Assembly (NCBI GenBank): GCA_023399155.1
Contig: JAEWQP010000018.1
Location: 1 to 64,000, forward strand
Direction: 5' to 3'
Length of the DNA stretch: 64,000 nt
Source: Verrucomicrobiota bacterium
GTDB taxonomy: Bacteria > Verrucomicrobiota > Verrucomicrobiia > Opitutales > Opitutaceae
Shown piece after piece: positions 36,598 to 45,243 of this stretch. The notes below the pieces were generated by a model. That model was not told the origin of the DNA, ran no database searches, and saw only the letters and a program-made list of their open reading frames with translations. Made by a program: the position numbers and the translations under genes. Numbering within the stretch: the stretch's first letter is position 1; every line of letters starts with the position of its first letter.

Positions 36598-39468
36598 TCA
36601 CAATCCGACCCGATCGAGGCACCCGCGCACGGCGTGCAGGAGCCGGGTGATGTCGTAGGGCTTGCGCAGGAACGTCGACGAGGCGTCGGGGCGGCGTCGG
36701 CCCGCCAGCATTTCCGGGTCATAGCCGCTGCTGAAGATGATGGGCAGATCGGGTCGCTCGCTGCGCAGCGCGTCCGCGAGATCGTAGCCGGTCATGCCGT
36801 CGGGCATGACGATGTCGGTGAGGACCAGGTCGATCTCACCCGCGTGCTCCCGCCAGCGCGCAAGGGCGGCGGGCCCGTTTTCAGCCAGGATCACGCGGTA
36901 GCCCTGCCGCTCGAGTGCGATGCGCACCATCGAGCGGACGTAGGCCTCGTCCTCGGCGAGGAGGATGGTTTCGCTGCCGCGCTCGGGCGGCGGCGTCTCC
37001 AGCGGACCGCGGGTGCCCTTGGCCGGCGCGCCCACTTCCGGGAAATACACCCGGAACAGCGTGCCCCGGCCCGGCTCGCTCTCGACCTCGATCCAGCCGC
37101 TGTGCTGTCTCACGATGCCGAATACGGTCGCGAGCCCGAGACCGGTGCCCTTGCCTTCGGGCTTGGTGGTGAAGAACGGCTCGAAGATGTGCGGGAGGAC
37201 CTTGAGCGGGATGCCGCATCCGGAGTCGGAGACCAGCAGGCACGCGGCCCGGCCGGGCCGGGCGTCCGGGTGCCGCGCCGCTTCCTCGGGCGCCAGGTCC
37301 ACGTGCCGCGTCGTGATCGCGAGCACGCCGCCGCGTTCCATCGCGTCGCGCGCATTCACGGCGAGATTGACCAGGACCTGCTCGAGCATCCCGGAGTCGG
37401 CGTGGATGGTCGGCGAGACGGCGTCGAGATCGAGCCGCAGGGCGATGTCGTCGCCCAGGACGCGGGCGAGCAGGCGCGCGAGATTGGAAACGACGTGGTT
37501 CAGGTCGAGGTCGACCGGCTGCATCGCCTGGCGTCGCGAGAACGCGAGCAGCTGGCGTGTCAGGTGACCACCGCGCTCGGCCGCGCGCTCGATGTCCTGC
37601 AACGCATGCGAGAGGGCGGGATGGAAGTGGGGCGAGCCGCACAGGATCGAGGCCGCCCCGTGGATGACCGTGAGGATGTTGTTGAAGTCGTGGGCCACGC
37701 CTCCGGCCAGATGTCCGATCGAGTCGAGCCGCTGGCTGTGGCGCAATTCGCTCTCCAGCCGACGGCGTTCGGTGATATCGCGTCCGATGGCGAGCAACCC
37801 GGAGACCTCGCCGCTCTCGACACGGGGCGTGAGCGTGAGCTCGACCGGCACCTGGGTGCCACTGGCGGAAACCCACTGAACTTCAAACGGGCTGGGCATG
37901 CGGCCCTGGCGCGCCTTGTCGAACTCCGCGGCGACGCGCTCCCGGTCCGGCACGTGCATGACGTCGAGCAGATGACGGCCGATCCAGGGTGCGCGGGTGC
38001 CGCCGGTCAGCGTCTCGAAGGCGGCGTTGACGGATTCGATGCGTCCCTCCCGGTCGAGCGTGATCACGGCGTCGCGCGCCTGCTCGATGAGTTGGCGGTA
38101 GCGCTCCTCGCTTCGCCGGAGGGCGAGGTCGATCTTCTTGCGCTCGGATATGTCCGCGAGCGTGCCGAGCATGCGCACGGGGCGGCCCTCGGAATCGCGT
38201 GCGACGACCTGGCCGATCATGTGCACCCATTTCCATGCGCCGGAGCCTATCTTGATGCGGTAGTCGACCGCGAAGCCGGAACTCTTTCCCCGAAGGCAGT
38301 GCTCGTGCAACTCGGCGACCTCGGAAGCATCGTCGGGGTGGACCGATGCCAGCCACCGGCTCGTCGTCTCCCTGAACTCCGCGGTCTCGAAATCGAGGAG
38401 GTGGATGTATTCCGGGCTCACTTCGGCGACACCGCGCCGCAGGTCCCAATCGAAAATGCCCTGGTTCGAGGCCCGCAGGGCGAGCCGAAGACGTTCCTCG
38501 CTCTGGCGCAGGGCCTGTTCGGAACGCCGGCTCTCCGTCACGTCCATGACCGTGACCGTCGCGACGGGACGGCCACTGTCGACCGCCGGCGCGAGATGCA
38601 TCGTCGCGGCAAAGCAGCGCACGGGACCCCGCGCGGGATTGCTTCGGAAGTCGACCTTGGCCGGCCGGATATCGTGTGCGAGGTGTTCGAATGCCGCGAC
38701 CACGGCTTGACGGTCATCCCAATGCACGTATTCAAGAAACTCTTCCAATCCGGCCGGACCCATGGCCGGGTTGCGGCCGAGCAGACGGTAGAGTTCGCGC
38801 GACCACACCGCGTGCTGCGTGTCGAGATTGAGTTCCCAGACGCCGAGATGGGCCCGCTCCTGTGTCGTCTCGAGCAGGGCGTTGTCGTGATGAAGCTGTT
38901 CGAGCGTGAAGGCGCGTTCGACCGCGATCGCGGCGGTGCGCACGGCGAATGATACCCAGGTACGGTGGCGCGCGTCGGGGGCGCGGCTTACGCGATAGAA
39001 CACGCACATCGTGCCGAGGAGACGGCCTGAGGCGCACAGGATCGGCGTGGCCCAGCACGCGCGCAGGCCATGGGCGAGCGCCTGTTCGCGCCCGAGGGCG
39101 GCCACCGGGTCGGCGGCGATATCGAGCACCTCCACGCTCTCGCGTCGCCAGGCGGCTGTACCGCTCGGTCCGCCCTCCGGGCCGACCGGGATCGACTCGG
39201 CCGCACGGACAAAGTCATCCGCCAGGCTCGGGGCGGCCCCGTGGATGAGGCGGCGTCCGGTGCCGTCGACGAGTTGGACCGAGGAGATCATGTCCGGGCA
39301 CTCGAGTTCGACGAGTTCGAGCAGCGCGTGCAGCGTGGCGCGAAGCGGCGCCCCGGAGGCGATCATCGTCAGCACGCGTTCGTGTCCGGGCCCGAGCGGC
39401 GTGGTCGCCGCCGGCAAGGAGGCATCCTTGGTCACGTGGGTGTCGTCCTGCACTCGCGGATGATTCAT
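36598..39468 (-). CDS. GAF/PAS hybrid sensor histidine kinase with C-terminal receiver
   Basis: 956 residues, soluble. A GAF domain (about 30-185) is followed by three PAS/PAC units (about 200-575). HisKA has the phosphoacceptor His593 in GVAHDFNNILTVI, the type in which the receiver is fused. The ATPase domain shows NLAVNARDAM and KGTGLGLATVFGIVRQHSG. The C-terminal receiver has Asp885 in LTDIVMPDGMTGY. It is probably cytoplasmic and senses a small ligand or redox state. It reads toward the second hybrid kinase with a 418-bp gap, so co-transcription is uncertain. Confidence 0.94.
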   Translation of the reverse strand: MNHPRVQDDTHVTKDASLPAATTPLGPGHERVLTMIASGAPLRATLHALLELVELECPDMISSVQLVDGTGRRLIHGAAPSLADDFVRAAESIPVGPEGGPSGTAAWRRESVEVLDIAADPVAALGREQALAHGLRACWATPILCASGRLLGTMCVFYRVSRAPDARHRTWVSFAVRTAAIAVERAFTLEQLHHDNALLETTQERAHLGVWELNLDTQHAVWSRELYRLLGRNPAMGPAGLEEFLEYVHWDDRQAVVAAFEHLAHDIRPAKVDFRSNPARGPVRCFAATMHLAPAVDSGRPVATVTVMDVTESRRSEQALRQSEERLRLALRASNQGIFDWDLRRGVAEVSPEYIHLLDFETAEFRETTSRWLASVHPDDASEVAELHEHCLRGKSSGFAVDYRIKIGSGAWKWVHMIGQVVARDSEGRPVRMLGTLADISERKKIDLALRRSEERYRQLIEQARDAVITLDREGRIESVNAAFETLTGGTRAPWIGRHLLDVMHVPDRERVAAEFDKARQGRMPSPFEVQWVSASGTQVPVELTLTPRVESGEVSGLLAIGRDITERRRLESELRHSQRLDSIGHLAGGVAHDFNNILTVIHGAASILCGSPHFHPALSHALQDIERAAERGGHLTRQLLAFSRRQAMQPVDLDLNHVVSNLARLLARVLGDDIALRLDLDAVSPTIHADSGMLEQVLVNLAVNARDAMERGGVLAITTRHVDLAPEEAARHPDARPGRAACLLVSDSGCGIPLKVLPHIFEPFFTTKPEGKGTGLGLATVFGIVRQHSGWIEVESEPGRGTLFRVYFPEVGAPAKGTRGPLETPPPERGSETILLAEDEAYVRSMVRIALERQGYRVILAENGPAALARWREHAGEIDLVLTDIVMPDGMTGYDLADALRSERPDLPIIFSSGYDPEMLAGRRRPDASSTFLRKPYDITRLLHAVRGCLDRVGL

Positions 39469-39709
39469 CGTTCGAACAGGCCCCGAATGGCCGCGGATGG
39501 CGCGGCCGGGAGTGTGGCCAACCAGAGCGCACCGGATGGTGGGTGTCGCCGGATCCGCCCGATGCCTGGGATCCGTGCGGTTGGGGGAGACCTCAGGATG
39601 GTCGATTCGCGCGAGCAGACAAGCGGCGTTTTCCGAATTCTGGGGCCTAGGTGATTGCGCGGCAGCAGCTTTTCGACCAAGCCGGGGCGCGGCATCCCAA
39701 CCTGTCGAC

Positions 39710-40804
39710 GTGACCCACTCGAGCCCCGAGCATCCCGCTGCCGCACCGCCCCGTTGGAGCGGGCACGTGCGCGTGCTGGCACTCGGTGCCGGGCGCAGAA
39801 TGGCGCTGTTGGTGGCGGCGTTCGCGCTCGCCGGGCTGGCGGTATTCCTCGCGGTGCGGGCCGTGCCGGGAGACCCGGTGAGCCTGCGGCTGAAGACTCC
39901 GGATCCGGTGCGCGTCGCGCAGGAACGGGCGCGGCTGGGGCTCGACCGCCCGTTCGTCGTGCAATGGTGGGTGTTTCAGCGCGGTTTCTTGACCGGCGAT
40001 TGGGGCACGAGCCTGACCACGGGACGTGCCGTGCGGGAGGATTTCACGGAGTTCTTTCCCGCCACGGTCGAGCTCTCTGTCGCCGCGCTTGCGATCGGCA
40101 TCGTCTTCGGCCTCGCCGCGGCGGCCGGGGCCGAGGTGTTTCGGCTCGGCTGGCTGCGCCGCGTATCCGTTTTGCTCGGCACGCTGGGCCTGACGGTGCC
40201 GGTGTTTTGGATCGGGCTCCTGTCCCTGATGGTGGGCAGTCTTGCGCTGGGCTGGTTCCCGAGCGGGGGACGGTTTGACCTGGCGCAGATTCCGCCGATG
40301 ACCCGGACGGGTTGGCTCACCGTCGATGCAGTCCTTGCCGGCGATGTGCGGGCACTGCTCACGGCGCTCCGCCATCTCGCGCTGCCGGCGCTGTGCCTTT
40401 CGCTCTATCCAGCGGCGCAGGTCTCGGGAGTGCTTAGGGCGCGCTTGAGGGATCCGAGGCTCACCACGCTCGTCGCTTCGCTGCGGGCGCGGGGTTTGGG
40501 ACAGGCGCGGATCTGGCTGGGCCATGTCGCGCGCCTCGTCGGTCCACCCGTCATCACAGTGATCGGCTCGAACTTTGGCGCACTGTTGGGCGGTGCAGTC
40601 CTGACGGAGATGGCATTTTCCTGGCCTGGTCTCGGCCGCTACCTGGTCGACGCGGTCATCAACCGCGATCTCTATGTCGTGCAGAACGTGCTCCTGTTCG
40701 TCCTGCTGCTTGTCGTCGTGGTGGTCGTGGCGGCGGATGTGCTCGCGCGGGTCGTCAACCCGACGGCCGCCGGCCTGGGGCCGGACGGAGGGAGGGCTCG
40801 ATGA
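39710..40804 (+). CDS. ABC transporter permease, DppB/OppB-type
   Basis: About 364 residues from a GTG at 39710 (an ATG at 39800 is the alternative). Six helices; the N-terminal family motif VFLAVRAVPGDPV and the cytoplasmic EAA-like loop ASLRARGLGQARIWLGHVAR are clear, and FSWPGLGRYLVDAVINRD is typical of DppB. It pairs with the next gene (4-base ATGA overlap) to form the inner-membrane channel for peptides or similar solutes. Confidence 0.92.
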   Translation: MTHSSPEHPAAAPPRWSGHVRVLALGAGRRMALLVAAFALAGLAVFLAVRAVPGDPVSLRLKTPDPVRVAQERARLGLDRPFVVQWWVFQRGFLTGDWGTSLTTGRAVREDFTEFFPATVELSVAALAIGIVFGLAAAAGAEVFRLGWLRRVSVLLGTLGLTVPVFWIGLLSLMVGSLALGWFPSGGRFDLAQIPPMTRTGWLTVDAVLAGDVRALLTALRHLALPALCLSLYPAAQVSGVLRARLRDPRLTTLVASLRARGLGQARIWLGHVARLVGPPVITVIGSNFGALLGGAVLTEMAFSWPGLGRYLVDAVINRDLYVVQNVLLFVLLLVVVVVVAADVLARVVNPTAAGLGPDGGRAR

Positions 40805-41604
40805 GCCGACGCCGCTGGGCTGCATGGCTGGCCATCGCGTGGGTGACTTGGGCGCTGGCCGGGCTGATCTGGACTCCGCACGATCCACGTGCGACCGCCT
40901 TCCTGGACGTCGTGCGCCAGGGCAGTTCCATGGCGCACTGGATGGGGGTCGATCAGCTGGGCCGCGACGTGTTCAGCCGCGCGTGGCGCGGCTCGGGCAA
41001 TACCGTTGCCTCGGCGGCGGTGGCGACGCTCGGGACGCTGCTTTTTTCGGCCGCGCTTCTCGCGATGGACCAGCGAGGGCCCCGCTGGCTGGGCCGGCTC
41101 GTGCGCGGCACGGCTGCGGCCGGGTTGGCTCTTCCCGTTCTTTTCCTGGGCATGCTGCTTCTCGTCTTCCTGCCGGCGTCGCCCTGGACGCTGGTCTTCG
41201 CCTGCGCGGTCGGCAGTGCGCCGTTTGCCTTCCGGCAAGTACGGGTGCTGTGGATCGAACAGGCCGCGGCGCCCCACGTCCTGGCGAGCCGAGCTCTCGG
41301 TGCCGGATGGCGGCATCTCTTGGTCTTCACCCTGTGGCCAAACCTGCGTCCGCAGCTCGGGGCTCTCGCGCGGTTGATCTTCGCGGTGAGCGTCCTCGAG
41401 TTGAGCGGGTTGAGTTTTTTGGGGTTGGGAGGCGATCCTGATCAGGCGGAACTCGGGGTGCTGTTGCGGCAGCATCAGGCCTACCTCTTCCGGGACCCGA
41501 TGCTGGTTCTCTGGCCCGGACTCCTCCTGAGCGGCCTCCTGCTCGCCGTGCACCTCGTGGATTTGCCGGGAGCCGGTTCGCGTGTGCCGCCAACGGGGGA
41601 ATGA
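40801..41604 (+). CDS. ABC transporter permease, DppC/OppC-type
   Basis: 267 residues, starting with ATGA overlap at 40801. It has the DppC signature MGVDQLGRDVFSRAWRGS and the coupling-loop sequence ASRALGAGWRHLLVFTLWPN, then SFLGLGGDPDQAELGVLL. Partner of the upstream DppB-type subunit. The usual two ATPase subunits are not encoded next to them; the likely binding protein is at 28622-30268. Confidence 0.92.
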   Translation: MSRRRWAAWLAIAWVTWALAGLIWTPHDPRATAFLDVVRQGSSMAHWMGVDQLGRDVFSRAWRGSGNTVASAAVATLGTLLFSAALLAMDQRGPRWLGRLVRGTAAAGLALPVLFLGMLLLVFLPASPWTLVFACAVGSAPFAFRQVRVLWIEQAAAPHVLASRALGAGWRHLLVFTLWPNLRPQLGALARLIFAVSVLELSGLSFLGLGGDPDQAELGVLLRQHQAYLFRDPMLVLWPGLLLSGLLLAVHLVDLPGAGSRVPPTGE

Positions 41605-41628
41605 GGCCGCGGTCCTCGGCCCGAGAGG

Positions 41629-42357
41629 TCAGGCGCGCGGGGACGCCGCGGTGTCAAACCAGGCGGCGACTTCGTCGGCCGATACATCTCGGAGCGGCCA
41701 GATTTCGAGCCCGAGCGCATCGCAATGATGGGCGATCGGCGGGCAGGTGGGCTCGGGCAGATCGACCGCGGCAAAAAGAGTCGTCTCCAGGGAGGCCACG
41801 CGTGCGCGCCGAAGTGGCCAGGGCTCGTGCCGGATCGAACAAGTGAGAACCTTTCCGGCGTGCGGGGCGAAGAGGCGATCGCGGTCGCCGAGGAAGGCGA
41901 GGAAGTCGTCGCGGTTTCCGGCCACCAGCGGTTCCCGAGGCGTCCAGACGCACTGGAAATCACCCGAGCGTGCGCCTTGGTGTGACCGTGCGCTGCTGAA
42001 GCGGAAACTCTCGCCCTTGCGGCGCAGTTGCATCTCAGCGCGAAAGTAGGGCAATCGGAACACCGTGCGCGCGAGCCAGACGGCAACGGGATTGGAGGCG
42101 TCCAGCGAAAAGAAATAGACACCCGGCTCCCCCTGATGACGCACATACGTGCGCACGTCGATCTGCAGGAAGCTCGAAAACCACGGAATCGAGGGCCCCA
42201 TCAGGGGCCGCACGCCTCGGACGCGGTAGGGCAGGATGGATACCCAGGCCTGCCGGTCAAACGTGTCGATCTCGAGGTCCTCGGGCACGACGCGTCGGAG
42301 GGCCTTGACCGGCATCGGCCAGTGCAGAAGCAGGGCTTGGGACCATGCCATGCGCAT
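41629..42357 (-). CDS. DUF2071 (YqjF-like) family protein
   Basis: 242 residues from the ATG at 42357. The family features AWSQALLLHWPMPVKALRRVVP near the N-terminus and the later SILPYRVRGVRP and SLDASNPVAVWLARTVFRLPYF are present. Function is not established for the family. Soluble. It converges on the permease genes with a 24-bp gap. A further upstream extension is open but not family-like. Confidence 0.88.
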   Translation of the reverse strand: MRMAWSQALLLHWPMPVKALRRVVPEDLEIDTFDRQAWVSILPYRVRGVRPLMGPSIPWFSSFLQIDVRTYVRHQGEPGVYFFSLDASNPVAVWLARTVFRLPYFRAEMQLRRKGESFRFSSARSHQGARSGDFQCVWTPREPLVAGNRDDFLAFLGDRDRLFAPHAGKVLTCSIRHEPWPLRRARVASLETTLFAAVDLPEPTCPPIAHHCDALGLEIWPLRDVSADEVAAWFDTAASPRA

Positions 42358-42502
42358 GAGTCGCAACCCCGTGGGCCGCTCCTGACCCGAGTCTGGTTCG
42401 CGTCGTCTCCCGCGTGGCATGCAGGTGCAGGTCTTATCCCGCGTCGTGCACGCCTTGAAGGCAAAAGCTCGGCCGAGGTCCGTGGGCAGGAGGAATTCTC
42501 CC

Positions 42503-42530
42503 TTGACAGGGGGCGGGCCTTGCTGGTTCT
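42503..42530 (+). promoter_or_regulatory. Candidate rpsT promoter (-35 only clear)
   Basis: A perfect TTGACA at 42503-42508 lies 40 bases upstream of the rpsT start. The -10 region (ggttct, about 42525-42530) is a poor match, so this is a weak prediction. Confidence 0.35.
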
Positions 42531-42548
42531 TCAACCCCTTTTCACGCC

Positions 42549-42809
42549 ATGGCCAACACCAAGTCCGCCATCAAGAACGCCCGCAAGAACACCCGCCGCC
42601 AGCTGCAGAACCAGCGGGTGAAGACCCGCCTGAAGACGCTGGCAAAGGCCGTGGACAAGGCTGCGGCCGGGACGGACGCCGAGGCTACGCGCAAGGCCGC
42701 GCAGGTCTATGTCTCGGCACTCGATCGCGCCGCCAAGCAGGGCATCGTGCACAAGAACTCCGCCGATCGCCACAAGGGCATCTGCGCGAAGTATCTTGCC
42801 GCGAAATAG
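42549..42809 (+). CDS. rpsT: 30S ribosomal protein bS20
   Basis: 86 residues, basic. It begins MANTKSAIKNARKNTRRQL, the standard bS20 start, and ends HKNSADRHKGICAKYLAAK. It binds 16S rRNA early in 30S assembly. A hairpin terminator follows at 42830-42868. The leader (ttcaaccccttttcacgcc) is pyrimidine-rich without a Shine-Dalgarno sequence, notable for such a highly expressed gene. Confidence 0.97.
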   Translation: MANTKSAIKNARKNTRRQLQNQRVKTRLKTLAKAVDKAAAGTDAEATRKAAQVYVSALDRAAKQGIVHKNSADRHKGICAKYLAAK

Positions 42810-42829
42810 CGCGTCGCCGACTTCGCTTT

Positions 42830-42868
42830 GCGCCCCGGCTGTTCCGAACAGCTGGGGCGCTTTGCTTT
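42830..42868 (+). terminator. Rho-independent terminator after rpsT
   Basis: A stem of gcgccccggctgttc (42830-42844) with the near-perfect complement cgaacagctggggcgc (42845-42860), followed by tttgctttc. Confidence 0.85.
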
Positions 42869-42897
42869 CGCGGCACCGAAATGACACCCTGCGCACC

Positions 42898-43680
42898 ATG
42901 ATCACCTTTCCACCGGGAGTTCTGGCTCCGGAGCCGGTCCGGCTGAACATCCTGGCGCGCGGCACGGGTTGGTTCGCGATCGACAAGCCCGCAGGCCTGC
43001 TGCTGGCGCCCGACACGCTGCATCCCGAGGACGCCCCATCCATCGTCGGGGCGATCCACGCGGCCGCGACCGCGGGCAAGCCGCAGCTCGCGGCGCTCGG
43101 GATAGGCGGGTGTGCTCGTATCCATGCTATGGATGCCGAGATCTCCGGTGTCGCTGTGCTGGCCGCGGACCCCGATGCGGCCGCCAGGATGCGCGCCGCG
43201 CTGGGTTCGGGGCGCTGGCACTTCCATGGGGAACTTGTGGCCGAGACGGTCGATGGCCCCGGGGAGTTCGAGTGTGATCTTCCGCTCGTGCGCCATGCCT
43301 CGCAGCCGCGAATCATCGTCTCGCACCGGGAGGGCAAACGCTGCCGCACCGCCTTCACCCGCCTACAATCGCTCGGGAGCCATGCCCTGTGGCGCGCCGT
43401 CACGGCCGAGAATCGCCTGAACCAGATTCGGGTGCACGCCGCGGAGTCCGGCCTGCGCATTGCGGGCGAGGCGCTCTATGGCCGTGTCCGCGCGGTCTAC
43501 CTGTCGGCGCTCAAGCGCCGCTACCGGCGCGGGACAGAGGACGAGCGGCCCCTGCACGCGGGCGTCGCCCTCCACCTTCATCGGATCAACTTCGAGGACT
43601 CCGCGGGTCCGGTCGAAATCGAGTCCCCGCGCCCGAAAAGCCTCGCCGCGCTCGTCCGCCGGCTGGCCCAGCGCGCATGA
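42898..43680 (+). CDS. RluA-family pseudouridine synthase homolog with altered motif
   Basis: 260 residues from the ATG at 42898. The fold markers are present: AIDKPAGLLLAP and the later ENRLNQIRVHAAESGLRIAGEALYG. The catalytic loop reads IHAMDAEISGVAVLA: the Asp that attacks uridine in the canonical HRLDxxTSG is kept, but the Arg of that motif is Ala. It may still modify RNA, or it may be an inactive or specialised member. RNA target unknown. No S4 domain. Confidence 0.82.
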   Translation: MITFPPGVLAPEPVRLNILARGTGWFAIDKPAGLLLAPDTLHPEDAPSIVGAIHAAATAGKPQLAALGIGGCARIHAMDAEISGVAVLAADPDAAARMRAALGSGRWHFHGELVAETVDGPGEFECDLPLVRHASQPRIIVSHREGKRCRTAFTRLQSLGSHALWRAVTAENRLNQIRVHAAESGLRIAGEALYGRVRAVYLSALKRRYRRGTEDERPLHAGVALHLHRINFEDSAGPVEIESPRPKSLAALVRRLAQRA

Positions 43681-43766
43681 GCGCCGGGGGTTCCAGCGGC
43701 GCCGGTACGTTTTTCCTTGTCACTCACCGCGGGTGAAAGTCCTAATCAACCGGTTATCAATCTCAC

Positions 43767-43868
43767 ATGGGTAATCTCAAGAAGAAGCGCCGCCTCAAGA
43801 TGTCCAAGCACAAGCGCCGTAAGCGCTTGAAGTCTAATCGCCACAAGAAGCGCACGTGGCAGAAGTAG
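43767..43868 (+). CDS. AURKAIP1/COX24-like small basic ribosome-associated protein
   Basis: 33 codons, very basic: it begins [20 protein letters not shown] and ends KKRTWQK. The [19 protein letters not shown] pattern matches the COX24/AURKAIP1 (mS38-like) domain found as a free tiny protein in Bacteroidota and Verrucomicrobiota, where a bL38-like ribosomal role is likely. A terminator follows immediately (43881-43914). Confidence 0.85.
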
Positions 43869-44205
43869 GCGCCTGAACCAGGCGGCGGCCCACGCGCCGC
43901 CCGTCTTCCTTTTTCGCGCCACGATCCATCGCCCGAGCGGCGGTCCGGGTCGTGGCGCTTTCTTGTACCCATCCCACGGCGACGCGGCCCTCCGGTCGCG
44001 GCGTGGGCGGGGCGCGCGGCTACAGCGCCTCACGTGAGATTTACGGGCTATTCAATATCCCTCAGGGGCTTCCCGGGTGGGGTGGGGGCCTCCCGGGCGG
44101 ACGCGGGGCCTTTTACCCAATTGTTAATTCAATCCGCAGGAGCCCGGGGTCGATAAACACCCCGGCGGCACGTGGTCGCCTTTACACCTCACACCCTGCG
44201 TTCCG
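43869..44205. other. Intergenic region upstream of the pil-like operon
   Basis: 337 bases with the terminator of the small basic gene at its start. The rest is G-rich (gggtggggtgggggcctcccggg around 44073) followed by an A+T-rich stretch (cccaattgttaattcaatcc, 44115-44134) that may carry the operon promoter. No gene seen. Confidence 0.4.
43881..43914 (+). terminator. Rho-independent terminator after the COX24-like gene
   Basis: The stem ggcggcg (43881-43887) / cgccgcc (43895-43901) is followed by a T-rich run cgtcttcctttttc. Confidence 0.75.
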
Positions 44206-45243
44206 ATGTTTGGCTCCAAATCCAAAGGTCTTTTCTTCGACCTGACGGGCGATGTCGCCTTGGTGGCTCGAACGAGTGGCATGACCGCTCCGTTCGTCAT
44301 CGAGGAACTGCACGAGATCCCGATCGGCGATACGGCCAGCGTGGCCGAGACCATCCGCACTCTCGCCGGCGTGCGCGGCAACGGCTATGCCACGGCCTGC
44401 TGCGGCATCTATCCGAACGGGCGTATCGTGTCCCGCATCCCGATCGAGGCGCGCAGGCTCCGCGACGAGAGTTATCTGCCCCAGCACGTCAGCGACACGC
44501 TCAAGATCGACGCCGCCGCCCACGTGCTCGTGCCGATCTCGATGAGCGGGGGCGCCGAACTCGCGAGCCTGGCTGCCGTGCCCAAGGAGATCCTGATCTG
44601 CGGGGCGCCGTCGGCCGAGATCATCGCGCTCCAGAATCAGCTTCTTGAATACGGATTGTTCCCCGAGCGCCTCGAGGTCGGAACGATCGCGACGATCGGC
44701 GGCCTGATGAGCCAGCTTCGGTTCACCGACAACAAGGTCCCGCTGCTCCTGCTGGAGATCGGCACCGATTCGACCTCGGTCTTTGTGCTCACGCGCGACG
44801 GCGTGGACATCGCCCGCTCGGTCTCGTTCGGCATCTCGTCGATGATCCCGCTCGTCCAGAAGGAGCTCGCGCTCAAGGACGAGGAGTCCGCGCGAAAGCT
44901 CTTCTTCTCGAACAGCTTTGATTTCACCGGCATGGGGCCGCAGCTGACCAAGCGCCTGCTGCGCGAGCTCCAGGCCTCGATCGGTTTCTACGAAGTGCAG
45001 ACGGGCCAGTCGATCAATCAGCTCGCCTGCACGCTTCTCCCTCCGAAGGTCGGCTGGCTGCAGCGCACCCTCGCCGACGTGCTCGGGATGAAGGTGCACA
45101 CCGTCGATAACGCGGCGTGGCTCAAGTCCATGGCCATCGAACCCGCCCCGGGCGTGCAGGTGAACGACCTCCCGCCGGTGTGGACAAGCCTCATGTGCCT
45201 GCTGGGCGACTACAAGGCCTCCGCCAATGAAGCTGCAGCTTAA
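44206..45243 (+). CDS. PilM-like actin-fold protein
   Basis: 345 residues, ASKHA/PilM-type. It has an N-terminal GLFFDLTGDVALVAR strand-turn (degenerate phosphate loop), a central LLLLEIGTDSTSVFVLTRDG second nucleotide segment and LLRELQASIGFYEVQTG in the helix common to PilM. In type IV pilus or type II secretion machines PilM sits in the cytoplasm and binds the PilN tail. It heads a five-gene operon with overlapping frames. Confidence 0.85.
   Translation: MFGSKSKGLFFDLTGDVALVARTSGMTAPFVIEELHEIPIGDTASVAETIRTLAGVRGNGYATACCGIYPNGRIVSRIPIEARRLRDESYLPQHVSDTLKIDAAAHVLVPISMSGGAELASLAAVPKEILICGAPSAEIIALQNQLLEYGLFPERLEVGTIATIGGLMSQLRFTDNKVPLLLLEIGTDSTSVFVLTRDGVDIARSVSFGISSMIPLVQKELALKDEESARKLFFSNSFDFTGMGPQLTKRLLRELQASIGFYEVQTGQSINQLACTLLPPKVGWLQRTLADVLGMKVHTVDNAAWLKSMAIEPAPGVQVNDLPPVWTSLMCLLGDYKASANEAAA

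Noticed and set aside
36532..38952. Plus-strand open frame of 806 codons opposite the GAF/PAS kinase
   Set aside because: The minus-strand frame has intact HisKA, ATPase and receiver motifs. This one is a compositional shadow.
42709..42897. Longer start for the pseudouridine synthase inside rpsT
   Set aside because: The extension lies in the rpsT coding region and its terminator. The ATG at 42898 gives a complete family N-terminus.
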